Shown: positions 6,762-12,533 of the stretch, one piece after another
How the letters are laid out: each line of letters opens with the position of its first letter
Position numbering within the stretch: position 1 is the stretch's first letter
Source of the DNA: an uncultured Desulfobacterales bacterium
Lineage (GTDB): Bacteria; Desulfobacterota; Desulfobacteria; Desulfobacterales; G020354645
Direction of reading: 5' to 3'
DNA: 12,533 nt
NCBI GenBank assembly: GCA_947259865.1
Contig: CAMYNZ010000115.1
Coordinates: 1-12,533, forward strand
Program-made: the position numbers and the translations under genes
Notes under the pieces: model-generated
What the model was told of the DNA's origin: nothing
Databases searched by the model: none
What the model saw: the letters and a program-made list of their open reading frames with translations, nothing else

Positions 6762-7613
6762 ATGAAACCTACCGGGTATTTACTTCTTCTGTTTTTTGCT
6801 ACCCTGCTGGGGTGTGCCTCCCAGGGTGATGTTATATTACTGGATGAGCGTTTGGCCATACTGGAGGTACAGCAATCAAAGCTTAAAACGCAATATTCCG
6901 AGGTCAAGAGCAGCACTAAAAAACGCGACGTCAAAGATCAGACCTTCAGAACTCAATCTGCGGGACTGCGTGTTCAAATCCAAAGCCTGAGGGAAGAAAT
7001 CCAAATCCTGAACGGAAAACTGGAAGAAATCGAGCATCTTTTAAAACAGCAAAAAAAGACTTCCGAAGCATCCGATAAAAGATCGGAAACCCGGTTGGCA
7101 AAGCTGACTGAAAGTAATGATTCAGCTATAAAACGTCTAGAGCGCATAGAGCAGTTTCTGGACATTGAAAGCGTGGAGACCGGCCCCCAGCGCAAGGTGT
7201 CTCCAGATACCACAGCGGAAAGTCAGAAACAAAAGACTATGCCTGAGGATGCGCTGTATAAAACGGCCAAACAGGCCTTTGACAAGCTCGATTTCGACAC
7301 GGCTCGCGAACGTTTTCAACTCTTTATTAAAAAATACCCGAAATCCAGAAATGCAGACAATGCTCAATTTTGGATCGGTGAAATCTATTATCGTGAGAAG
7401 TGGTACGAAAAAGCTATTTTAGAATACCAGGAAGTCATCGAAAAGTACCCCAAAGGGAACAAAGTCAAGGATGCTTTATTGAAACAGGGGTATGCTTTTA
7501 ACAACATCGGGCAAAAATCGAATGCCCGTATCGTGTTAAAGGAATTAATAAAAAAATATCCAGGTACAAACCAGGCAAAAATCGCAAAAAAGAAACTATC
7601 AATAATTAAATAA
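6762..7613 (+). CDS. cpoB: CpoB/YbgF-like cell division coordinator, predicted lipoprotein
   Basis: CpoB is the periplasmic Tol-associated protein that coordinates outer-membrane constriction with septal peptidoglycan synthesis. From the ATG at 6762 the product has 283 residues: a signal with lipobox LLGC (C18), a long coiled coil (about 25-140, Leu/Glu/Lys/Gln heptads such as LRVQIQSLREEIQILNGKLEEIEHLL), a short linker, and C-terminal TPR repeats (about 160-280: LYKTAKQAFDKLDFDTARERFQLFIKKYPKSRNADNAQFWIGEIYY and two similar units). An in-frame GTG at 6753 would add three residues, but neither start has a good binding site. ATG gives the more typical lipoprotein n-region. The lipobox is unlike E. 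coli CpoB, which is soluble. It stands after the terminator, apart from pal, so it probably has its own promoter, which I could not identify. Confidence 0.88.
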   Translation: MKPTGYLLLLFFATLLGCASQGDVILLDERLAILEVQQSKLKTQYSEVKSSTKKRDVKDQTFRTQSAGLRVQIQSLREEIQILNGKLEEIEHLLKQQKKTSEASDKRSETRLAKLTESNDSAIKRLERIEQFLDIESVETGPQRKVSPDTTAESQKQKTMPEDALYKTAKQAFDKLDFDTARERFQLFIKKYPKSRNADNAQFWIGEIYYREKWYEKAILEYQEVIEKYPKGNKVKDALLKQGYAFNNIGQKSNARIVLKELIKKYPGTNQAKIAKKKLSIIK

Positions 7614-7698
7614 TATCCAAAAAAAGCCGGCAGCCGGTCACAGTGGCAGGCAATACCGGTGGCACTGGCCCTCACATGCAGCCTCAACAACACTCAAC

Positions 7699-8196
7699 AT
7701 GATGAAGATCATCGGGATAGACCCTGGATTATCGTCAACCGGGGTTGGCATTGTCCGGGGAATCGGCCCTAAAGTTGAGGGTTATTCATTTGGCAGCATC
7801 AATACGTCGACCAACAATTCTCTGGCATGCCGGCTCGATCAAATCTATTCAAAGCTTACATCCCTTTTGACGGACGAGAAGCCCGACTTTATGATTATGG
7901 AAGATGTTTTCTCGCTCAAAAGGTACCCCAAATCAGGATTGACGCTGGGTCAGGTAAGCGGGGTCATCCACCTTGCCGGATATCGGATGCATATTCCGAT
8001 GACAGCGGTATCTGTCCGTGAAGCCAAAAAAGTATTAACCGGAAACGGAAATGCCAGCAAACTGCAGCTGGAAAAAGCCGTGCGTCACTTTTTAAATGTG
8101 AACGAACCCATCAGACCGTACCATGCCTCGGACGCTATGGGCCTAGCGCTTATTGGCCTGTTTCGCCATCAAAGCGGGCGGCCGCAACGGTTATAA
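7699..8196 (+). CDS. ruvC: Holliday-junction endonuclease RuvC
   Basis: Resolves Holliday junctions by paired nicks, in concert with RuvAB. The 165-residue product has the RNase H-like active site: D8 in IIGIDPGLSSTG, E68 in MIMEDVF, and H142/D145 in PYHASDAMGLA. His replaces the first Asp of the E. coli pair, as in several other bacterial RuvC proteins. LTLGQVSGVI follows the second acidic residue, as in the family. Two consecutive ATG codons (7699, 7702) are possible starts and no clear ribosome binding site is seen. It lies 85 nt after cpoB and 155 nt before ruvA. Confidence 0.94.
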   Translation: MMKIIGIDPGLSSTGVGIVRGIGPKVEGYSFGSINTSTNNSLACRLDQIYSKLTSLLTDEKPDFMIMEDVFSLKRYPKSGLTLGQVSGVIHLAGYRMHIPMTAVSVREAKKVLTGNGNASKLQLEKAVRHFLNVNEPIRPYHASDAMGLALIGLFRHQSGRPQRL

Positions 8197-8218
8197 AGGT
8201 CTGGAATGTATAATAATC

Positions 8219-8248
8219 ATTAGAACCGGTTTAATAACCAATTCTAAT
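8219..8248 (+). repeat. Small two-part hairpin in the ruvC-ruvA gap
   Basis: ATTAGAA (8219-8225) pairs with TTCTAAT (8242-8248). Inside it GGTT (8228-8231) pairs with AACC (8236-8239) around loop TAAT, with a two-by-two internal bulge. No T-tract follows. It could stabilise or attenuate the ruvC-ruvA transcript. Only the structure is certain. Confidence 0.5.
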
Positions 8249-8351
8249 CGAATGGGACAATCGGCGAACCGGTGACAAGGACATATCAGATTGCCTACAC
8301 CTGTCACCCCATCTCCCGATCCCTGTTTCAAATTAAATTGGGAGCCTCAGC

Positions 8352-8969
8352 GTGATAGGTTATCTGGAAGGTACCCTTTTAAAAAAGAATGAAGATCGGA
8401 TTCTCCTGCTTGCCAATCAGATCGGATATGAAGTCCTGCTTCCCGCCATTGTAATGGAAACCATGGGAACCAAGGCCGTGGGGGAAGAGCTCTCCCTGTA
8501 TGTCTATTACCAGCAAACCGAAAGGCAACCCAAGCCTGTATTGATCGGTTTCAATCTTGAGGCCGAAAAGGAGTTTTTTCAGTATTTTATCTCGGTGGAA
8601 GATGTCGGCCCGCTCAAGGCCGTGAGGGCTTTGGATATCCCTGTTTCTGAAATTGCATGGGCCATTGAAAATGACGATCTATCCAGTCTCACACGGTTAA
8701 AAGGGATCGGCAAAAGGACCGCCCAGAAAATTGTTGCAACCTTAAAAGGTAAAATGCAAAAATTCGTGTTAATATCCAAAGCAGAAAAGGCGGATAAAAT
8801 TGTCGAAGAAGATGTTGCCAAGCAGGTCATCGATGTTTTGGTTTCCCAGCTTGGCCACAGGGCCTCGGATGCGAATCGTATGGTGGCAGAAGCCCTGGAA
8901 CGCAACAGCATGGTTAGCACCCCTGAAGAGCTTTTTGAGGAGGTGTACCGGGCTGAAGTTAAGCCATAG
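8352..8969 (+). CDS. ruvA: Holliday-junction branch-migration protein RuvA
   Basis: RuvA tetramers bind the four-way junction and load RuvB rings. The 205-residue product starts with GTG, supported by GGGAG 7 nt upstream, and with the invariant MIGYLEG. Domain I (about 1-65) is an OB fold. Domain II holds two helix-hairpin-helix motifs, FISVEDVGPLKA (79-90) and LKGIGKRTAQKIVATLKGK (116-134). Domain III (about 150-205, EEDVAKQVIDVLVSQLGH onwards) binds RuvB. The loop where E. coli has the acidic pin (E55-D56, before LLYGF) reads TERQPKPVLIGF here, two residues longer and less acidic. The first helix-hairpin-helix reads DVGPLKA instead of the usual GVGPKLA. Confidence 0.95.
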   Translation: MIGYLEGTLLKKNEDRILLLANQIGYEVLLPAIVMETMGTKAVGEELSLYVYYQQTERQPKPVLIGFNLEAEKEFFQYFISVEDVGPLKAVRALDIPVSEIAWAIENDDLSSLTRLKGIGKRTAQKIVATLKGKMQKFVLISKAEKADKIVEEDVAKQVIDVLVSQLGHRASDANRMVAEALERNSMVSTPEELFEEVYRAEVKP

Positions 8970-9033
8970 TCGAAGGTATCGGAATTCTATAACAATAAGA
9001 TTTCCTCAGAAGGATCACAAGTTCTAAAGGCGA

Positions 9034-9214
9034 TTTGAAAGCCTTTTGCTCGCACCTGCGACCATTTTGGGGACACCAGCTGCAGCGGGGCTAAATCAAA
9101 AGAACTCGACCTCGCTTACGCTCGGGGCTCAAACAGCTTTTGATTTTTTACGCCCCGATACAGCTGGCGTCTTTATCCCAAAATGCTCAATGGGGCTCGC
9201 AAAAACCTTTCAAA
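9034..9214. repeat. 181-bp imperfect palindromic element between ruvA and ruvB
   Basis: Paired segments run in order from the outside in: TTTGAAAG/CTTTCAAA (9034-9041 with 9207-9214), CATTTTGGG/CCCAAAATG (9063-9071 with 9177-9185), CCAGCTG/CAGCTGG (9076-9082 with 9161-9167), CGGGGC/GCCCCG (9086-9091 with 9152-9157), and AAATCAAAAG/CTTTTGATTT (9093-9102 with 9137-9146). A 34-nt apex carries CTCGCTTACGCTCG. The whole could fold as one long, bulged hairpin. It fills most of the 289-nt gap between ruvA and ruvB. The likely nature is a MITE-like or dispersed palindromic repeat. No clear target-site duplication was found, and a short open frame across it is not credible as a gene. Confidence 0.8.
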
Positions 9215-9258
9215 CCTATTGTGGATTGTGAAATTTTGTAATTTAAGAAGGGTGAAAA

Positions 9259-10302
9259 ATGGCGGAGGATATTCTAACCCATTCATCTGATAATCCAGGC
9301 CTGTTATCCGGAAAGCAGTTACCGATTGACCAGGAGACTGAAATCCTGTCGCTGCGTCCGGACCGGTTGGCAGACTACGTGGGGCAGGCCGAAATCGTCG
9401 AAGCCTTAAAAATTGCCATTGAAGCCGCCCGTCTCCGCGAGGAGCCGATTGACCATATTCTTTTCCACGGTCCGCCCGGTCTTGGAAAGACTACCCTGGC
9501 ACATATTATTGCCAAAGAACTGGGCGGCAATATTACGATAACTTCCGGACCCGCGCTTGAAAAAGGCGGGGACCTTATCGGTATTCTGACCCATCTGGAG
9601 GATGGGGATATCCTCTTTGTTGACGAGATTCACCGCACCCCCAAAACTGTGGAAGAATTTTTGTATCCGGCAATGGAGGATTTTGCTATCGACTTTGTTT
9701 TCGACAAAGGGATCCACGCCCGCAGTCACCGATACCGGTTGAACCGTTTTGCGCTGGTGGGTGCCACCACCCGGGTCGGTCTTTTATCGGCGCCGCTGCG
9801 GGATCGGTTCGGCATCTTCCGAAGCCTTGATTTTTACAGCCGGCAGGATTTGATAAAAATAACCGGACGCTCGGCCGCCATTCTCAAAGTGGAAATTGAT
9901 GAGGACGCCGCCGCCGAACTTGCCCAACGGTCCAGGGGGACCCCCAGAATCGTAAATCGCCTTTTGAAACGGGTGAGAGATTATGCGCTTGTGCGTGCAG
10001 ATGGCATCATCACCGAAGAAGTCGTCCGGGCAGCCCTTTCATTGGAAGGCGTTGATGAAAAGGGTTTGACCGATCTGGACCGGCGTTATTTAAAGACTAT
10101 AATTGATTTTTATCACGGCGGGCCGGTAGGCATTGAGGCGATAGCTGCCACCCTTCAGGAAGAAACAGATACACTGGTTGATGTCGTGGAACCGTTTCTT
10201 TTGAAAATTGGCCTGCTGATCAGAACTTCAAGCGGTAGAAAGGCATCCGAAACGGCCTTTCGACACCTGGGATACCCGATCCAGGAAAAACTGTTTCGTT
10301 AA
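9259..10302 (+). CDS. ruvB: Holliday-junction branch-migration helicase RuvB
   Basis: Hexameric AAA+ motor that drives branch migration with RuvA. The 347-residue product has [12 protein letters not shown] (32-43), Walker [10 protein letters not shown] (71-79), Walker [11 protein letters not shown] (117-126), sensor 1 GATTR (168-172), arginine-finger motif PLRDRFG (179-185) and sensor 2 [17 protein letters not shown] winged-helix C-terminal domain (about 275-347) ends [14 protein letters not shown]. Length is normal for the family. GAAGGGTG precedes the ATG. Although separated from ruvA by the 181-bp palindrome, it is in the same orientation. The next gene starts 2 nt after its stop. Confidence 0.96.
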   Translation: MAEDILTHSSDNPGLLSGKQLPIDQETEILSLRPDRLADYVGQAEIVEALKIAIEAARLREEPIDHILFHGPPGLGKTTLAHIIAKELGGNITITSGPALEKGGDLIGILTHLEDGDILFVDEIHRTPKTVEEFLYPAMEDFAIDFVFDKGIHARSHRYRLNRFALVGATTRVGLLSAPLRDRFGIFRSLDFYSRQDLIKITGRSAAILKVEIDEDAAAELAQRSRGTPRIVNRLLKRVRDYALVRADGIITEEVVRAALSLEGVDEKGLTDLDRRYLKTIIDFYHGGPVGIEAIAATLQEETDTLVDVVEPFLLKIGLLIRTSSGRKASETAFRHLGYPIQEKLFR

Positions 10303-10304
10303 CC

Positions 10305-11108
10305 ATGGCCACAATCACCCTGCTAACCGATTTTGGAGAAGACGACGAATTCGTGGGTGTCATGAAGGGTGTCATCCTGGGTGTAAATCCTTCGGTATCC
10401 ATCATTGACATCACCCATCGCATCGATCCCCAGGACATTGTCCGGGCTGCATACCTTATACCCTCGTATTACCCATTTTTTCCCAAAGGCACGGTCCACA
10501 TTATTGTTGTCGATCCGGGGGTCGGAAGCAACCGCCCCATCATCGCACTGGAAATGCGCGGTCACATTTTTCTGGCGCCCGATAACGGCGTTTTATCCTT
10601 ACTTCTGGACACCGGCCATATTGATTCGATTGTACGAGTAAATAATCGGAAATATTTTCTAACGCCTGTCAGCCGGACGTTTCACGGCCGCGATATTTTT
10701 GCGCCTTTAGGGGCGCATATCTCCACGGGGATTGACATCGGCAAAACCGGCCCTCCGCTTGTCAAAAAGGACCTGGTGCGCTTGGACGTCCAGAAGCCTC
10801 ACCTTGCCGATAATGGCAAGCTTGTGGGCGCCATCATTTCCATCGATCGTTTTGGAAATCTGATTACCAATATTAAATTGAGCGATGTTAATAAATCATT
10901 TGGATCCCATCCGGATGGGACACTCCAGGTTGAGGTGGGGAAGCGTAAAATTGAAGGTTTGTCCGAAAGCTATCAGGCCGCCGGTATTGAGAATCTCCTT
11001 GCTATTATCGGCAGTCGGGGGTATTTAGAAATTGCCGTCAACCGGGGCAGTGCCCGGGGGCGCTTAAAGGTCAAAAAAGGCGATTTGGTTTGCCTATCAG
11101 TAAGGTAA
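10305..11108 (+). CDS. SAM hydrolase / SAM hydroxide adenosyltransferase (DUF62 family)
   Basis: A member of the family that cleaves S-adenosylmethionine with an activated water to adenosine and methionine. It is related to the SAM-dependent fluorinase and chlorinase but uses water. The 267-residue product has TLLTDFGEDDEFVGVMKG (5-22), VVDPGVGSNR (68-77), APDNG (91-95), TFHGRDIFAP (125-134) and a C-terminal beta domain with SIDRFGNLITNI. D70, R77 and H127 fit the Asp-Arg-His triad described for the hydrolase branch. The length is typical. It starts 2 nt after ruvB and ends 6 nt before the next gene, so it is co-transcribed. Its physiological role is not established and it has no obvious mechanistic tie to Ruv. 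Confidence 0.92.
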   Translation: MATITLLTDFGEDDEFVGVMKGVILGVNPSVSIIDITHRIDPQDIVRAAYLIPSYYPFFPKGTVHIIVVDPGVGSNRPIIALEMRGHIFLAPDNGVLSLLLDTGHIDSIVRVNNRKYFLTPVSRTFHGRDIFAPLGAHISTGIDIGKTGPPLVKKDLVRLDVQKPHLADNGKLVGAIISIDRFGNLITNIKLSDVNKSFGSHPDGTLQVEVGKRKIEGLSESYQAAGIENLLAIIGSRGYLEIAVNRGSARGRLKVKKGDLVCLSVR

Positions 11109-11114
11109 AAAATA

Positions 11115-11936
11115 ATGAATAACCCAAAAAAAGATGTCGTCAAATCCATACCCCCATCAGTAAAAAGGGACAGGCGCTGGACACTATTATTCATCGGCGA
11201 TCGCGGAAAAACAATTAATTTCAGCAGCTTTAAGGGTGTTGTATTAACCGCAATATCTGTGCTGCTTATTTCAGCAGCAGTTGCCGGTGGGTTTTATTAC
11301 CTCTATCAGATAGAAAAAAAGAATAACACCCGCCTTCAAAATGACATGGACAATTTGCGCCAGGTTGTGACGTCTCTGCGGAATGAAAAAGATATCCTGA
11401 TGGCCCGTCTGGTGGTGGCGGAATCCAGGGTCAAACAAAAGATCTCAAAGAAAACTGAACCGCAACCGCAACCGCAACAAAAACCCGTCAAATTTGCCAG
11501 TATGGACAGGCGAGCCGCCAAAAACCCAAGCGGCGGCGAGACTGACACGCAGTTCAAAGTTTCCGTGGAGGATTTCATTGTATTCCACGAACCGGACATT
11601 AACACATTGCGCGTGCAATATAAGGTGATTAACATCGGCTCAAAGGAACAACCGGTGTCAGGTAAAACAATCGTCGTATTGAAAAACACAGATGCCGAGC
11701 AGAACAAATGGTTGCCTTTGCCGTCGGTTCCGCTGGTTGCAGGCAGACCCTCCGGGCAATTTGGCCGGTCATTTTCGATATTCAATTTTCGAACCATGCG
11801 CTTTAAGGTCAATGATCAACCGGGCCCGGATCAATTCAACACGGCCACGATATTCGTGTTTTCCCTGACCGGCGATCTACTTCTGGAAAAAGACTTCGCA
11901 GTCGGTATAAAGTCTCAGACCATTTCAACTCAGTAG
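11115..11936 (+). CDS. Unrecognised single-pass membrane coiled-coil protein
   Basis: A 273-residue protein I cannot assign. In order it has: a basic cytoplasmic N-terminus with RRWTLLFIGDRGKTINF (20-36), one membrane helix (about 41-64), a coiled coil (about 66-110), a Pro/Gln-rich hinge (QPQPQPQQKP), and a C-terminal domain of about 140 residues. The C-terminal domain alternates hydrophobic and polar residues like a beta sandwich (VEDFIVFHEPDINTLRVQYKV, ATIFVFSLTGDLLLEKDF). The N-terminal third resembles the membrane-anchor part of M23 (LytM-type) peptidases, in which a short strand motif precedes the helix and coiled coil, but no HxxxD or HxH peptidase motif follows. The topology is probably C-terminus in the periplasm. 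It is tightly spaced with its neighbours (6 nt and 1 nt gaps). Confidence 0.75.
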   Translation: MNNPKKDVVKSIPPSVKRDRRWTLLFIGDRGKTINFSSFKGVVLTAISVLLISAAVAGGFYYLYQIEKKNNTRLQNDMDNLRQVVTSLRNEKDILMARLVVAESRVKQKISKKTEPQPQPQQKPVKFASMDRRAAKNPSGGETDTQFKVSVEDFIVFHEPDINTLRVQYKVINIGSKEQPVSGKTIVVLKNTDAEQNKWLPLPSVPLVAGRPSGQFGRSFSIFNFRTMRFKVNDQPGPDQFNTATIFVFSLTGDLLLEKDFAVGIKSQTISTQ

Positions 11937-11937
11937 C

Positions 11938-12483
11938 ATGGTAAACCGGGAACAATTCTATCACAAAGATTTAACTGCCGTAAACAACGCCGTTGCTTTG
12001 GCTGAAGAAGTGGTCAGCAACTTCTATAAAATGTCTGAAGGCCAATGGCTTCGGCGAAGATACGATGTCAAAACACTGGTTGATCTGTCGCCCGGTGAAA
12101 TCGTTGACGGTCCTTTTGCACAGGTTATCCGTTACGAGGGCCGGTTGAAAGACCAATCCTTGGGATCTTCCGCGTATGATTTTTATAAAATATGTCTCCA
12201 GGATCATGCCATCCTGTCCGTTCTAAAAGATTCGGTAGGAATGGAATTGTTTCCATTTATTTTATACATCGTGACCCACGAGCTGATACACATTGTCCGT
12301 TTCAGCAAATTTCTCCAGAATTTTGTGGCCACTCCTGAAGAAAAAATTATGGAGGAAAAACGCGTTCACGAAAATACGCATGAAATTCTGCGTAATCTGC
12401 AGGTCCGTGGTTTGCCGGTTGTTCTCAAGTTTTATCATGAATGGCGCAAACCCTTTGATGGATTACGGGATGGCAGTTCGTAA
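11938..12483 (+). CDS. Unrecognised protein with HExxH metal-site motif
   Basis: A 181-residue protein of unknown function without signal peptide or clear transmembrane helix. A hydrophobic stretch, FPFILYIVTHELIHIVRF (105-122), contains HELIH (114-118), the classic HExxH zinc-protease signature. About 21 residues later comes MEEKRVHENTH (138-148), whose E139/E140, H144 or H148 could supply a third ligand. Similar hydrophobic HExxH helices are typical of metallopeptidases, but short HExxH matches can be fortuitous, so protease activity is a hypothesis. The start ATG is 1 nt after the upstream stop and has no obvious ribosome binding site, so it is probably translated by coupling. It is the last gene seen; only 50 nt follow and they show no terminator. 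Confidence 0.7.
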   Translation: MVNREQFYHKDLTAVNNAVALAEEVVSNFYKMSEGQWLRRRYDVKTLVDLSPGEIVDGPFAQVIRYEGRLKDQSLGSSAYDFYKICLQDHAILSVLKDSVGMELFPFILYIVTHELIHIVRFSKFLQNFVATPEEKIMEEKRVHENTHEILRNLQVRGLPVVLKFYHEWRKPFDGLRDGSS

Positions 12484-12533
12484 TTGGTAGAAAATTCAAC
12501 TTATTACAAATGTTTTCGTTTTAAGTTTTAAAT

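Noticed and set aside
7614..7698. Inverted repeats (CAGTG/CACTG) upstream of ruvC as a terminator or operator
   Set aside because: Only 5 paired bases with a poorly matched interior and no T-tract.
9046..9231. A 61-codon open frame between ruvA and ruvB
   Set aside because: It lies across the long palindrome and has no recognisable protein character.
11336..11812. A 158-codon minus-strand open frame opposite the membrane coiled-coil gene
   Set aside because: The plus-strand frame has coherent domain structure and operon spacing; the antisense frame is Cys/Ser-rich and has no support.

Overview
The window looks like a chromosomal housekeeping segment of a Gram-negative, probably deltaproteobacterial (Desulfobacterota, Desulfobacterales-like) bacterium. 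The evidence is a complete Tol-Pal outer-membrane set, a B-type (Wolinella/Bacillus-like) succinate dehydrogenase/fumarate reductase with a single five-helix cytochrome b subunit, and RuvC/RuvA/RuvB variants of the kind I associate with sulfate reducers. The lineage is inferred from protein character alone; no rRNA or other taxonomic marker is present.

Layout. On the minus strand (1-1727) lie the cytochrome b subunit and, downstream of it, the 5' part of the flavoprotein gene, which runs off the window edge. A 797-nt divergent intergenic region (1728-2524) holds a sigma70-type promoter for each direction and two adjacent, strongly structured inverted-repeat elements of about 120 bp each. All later genes are on the plus strand. 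They are tolQ, tolR, a tolA/tonB-like gene, tolB and pal (2525-6473); an intergenic stretch with a strong intrinsic terminator; cpoB (6762-7613); ruvC, ruvA and ruvB (7699-10302); then a SAM hydrolase/hydroxide adenosyltransferase gene, an unrecognised membrane coiled-coil protein, and an unrecognised HExxH protein (10305-12483). The last four genes are packed with gaps of 1-6 nt and are almost certainly one operon.

How the genes work together. TolQ-TolR-TolA form the proton-motive-force-driven inner-membrane motor. It acts through periplasmic TolB on the lipoprotein Pal, with CpoB coordinating envelope constriction and peptidoglycan synthesis. RuvA-RuvB drive Holliday-junction branch migration and RuvC resolves the junction. 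The linkage of tol-pal to ruvCAB is conserved in other proteobacteria, but here the tol block precedes the ruv block and no ybgC is present.

No clear-cut new defence or mobile system is visible. The points most worth a second look are: TolQ lacking the first part of its N-terminal membrane helix while keeping a good ribosome binding site; four kinds of palindromic intergenic elements (two in the sdh-tolQ gap, a tandem hairpin between tolR and tolA, and a 181-bp imperfect palindrome between ruvA and ruvB); a 29-codon small ORF that exactly bridges tolR and tolA; a RuvA whose acidic-pin region looks altered; and the two unrecognised genes at the end, one with an M23-peptidase-like N-terminus but no peptidase and one with an HExxH metal-site motif.
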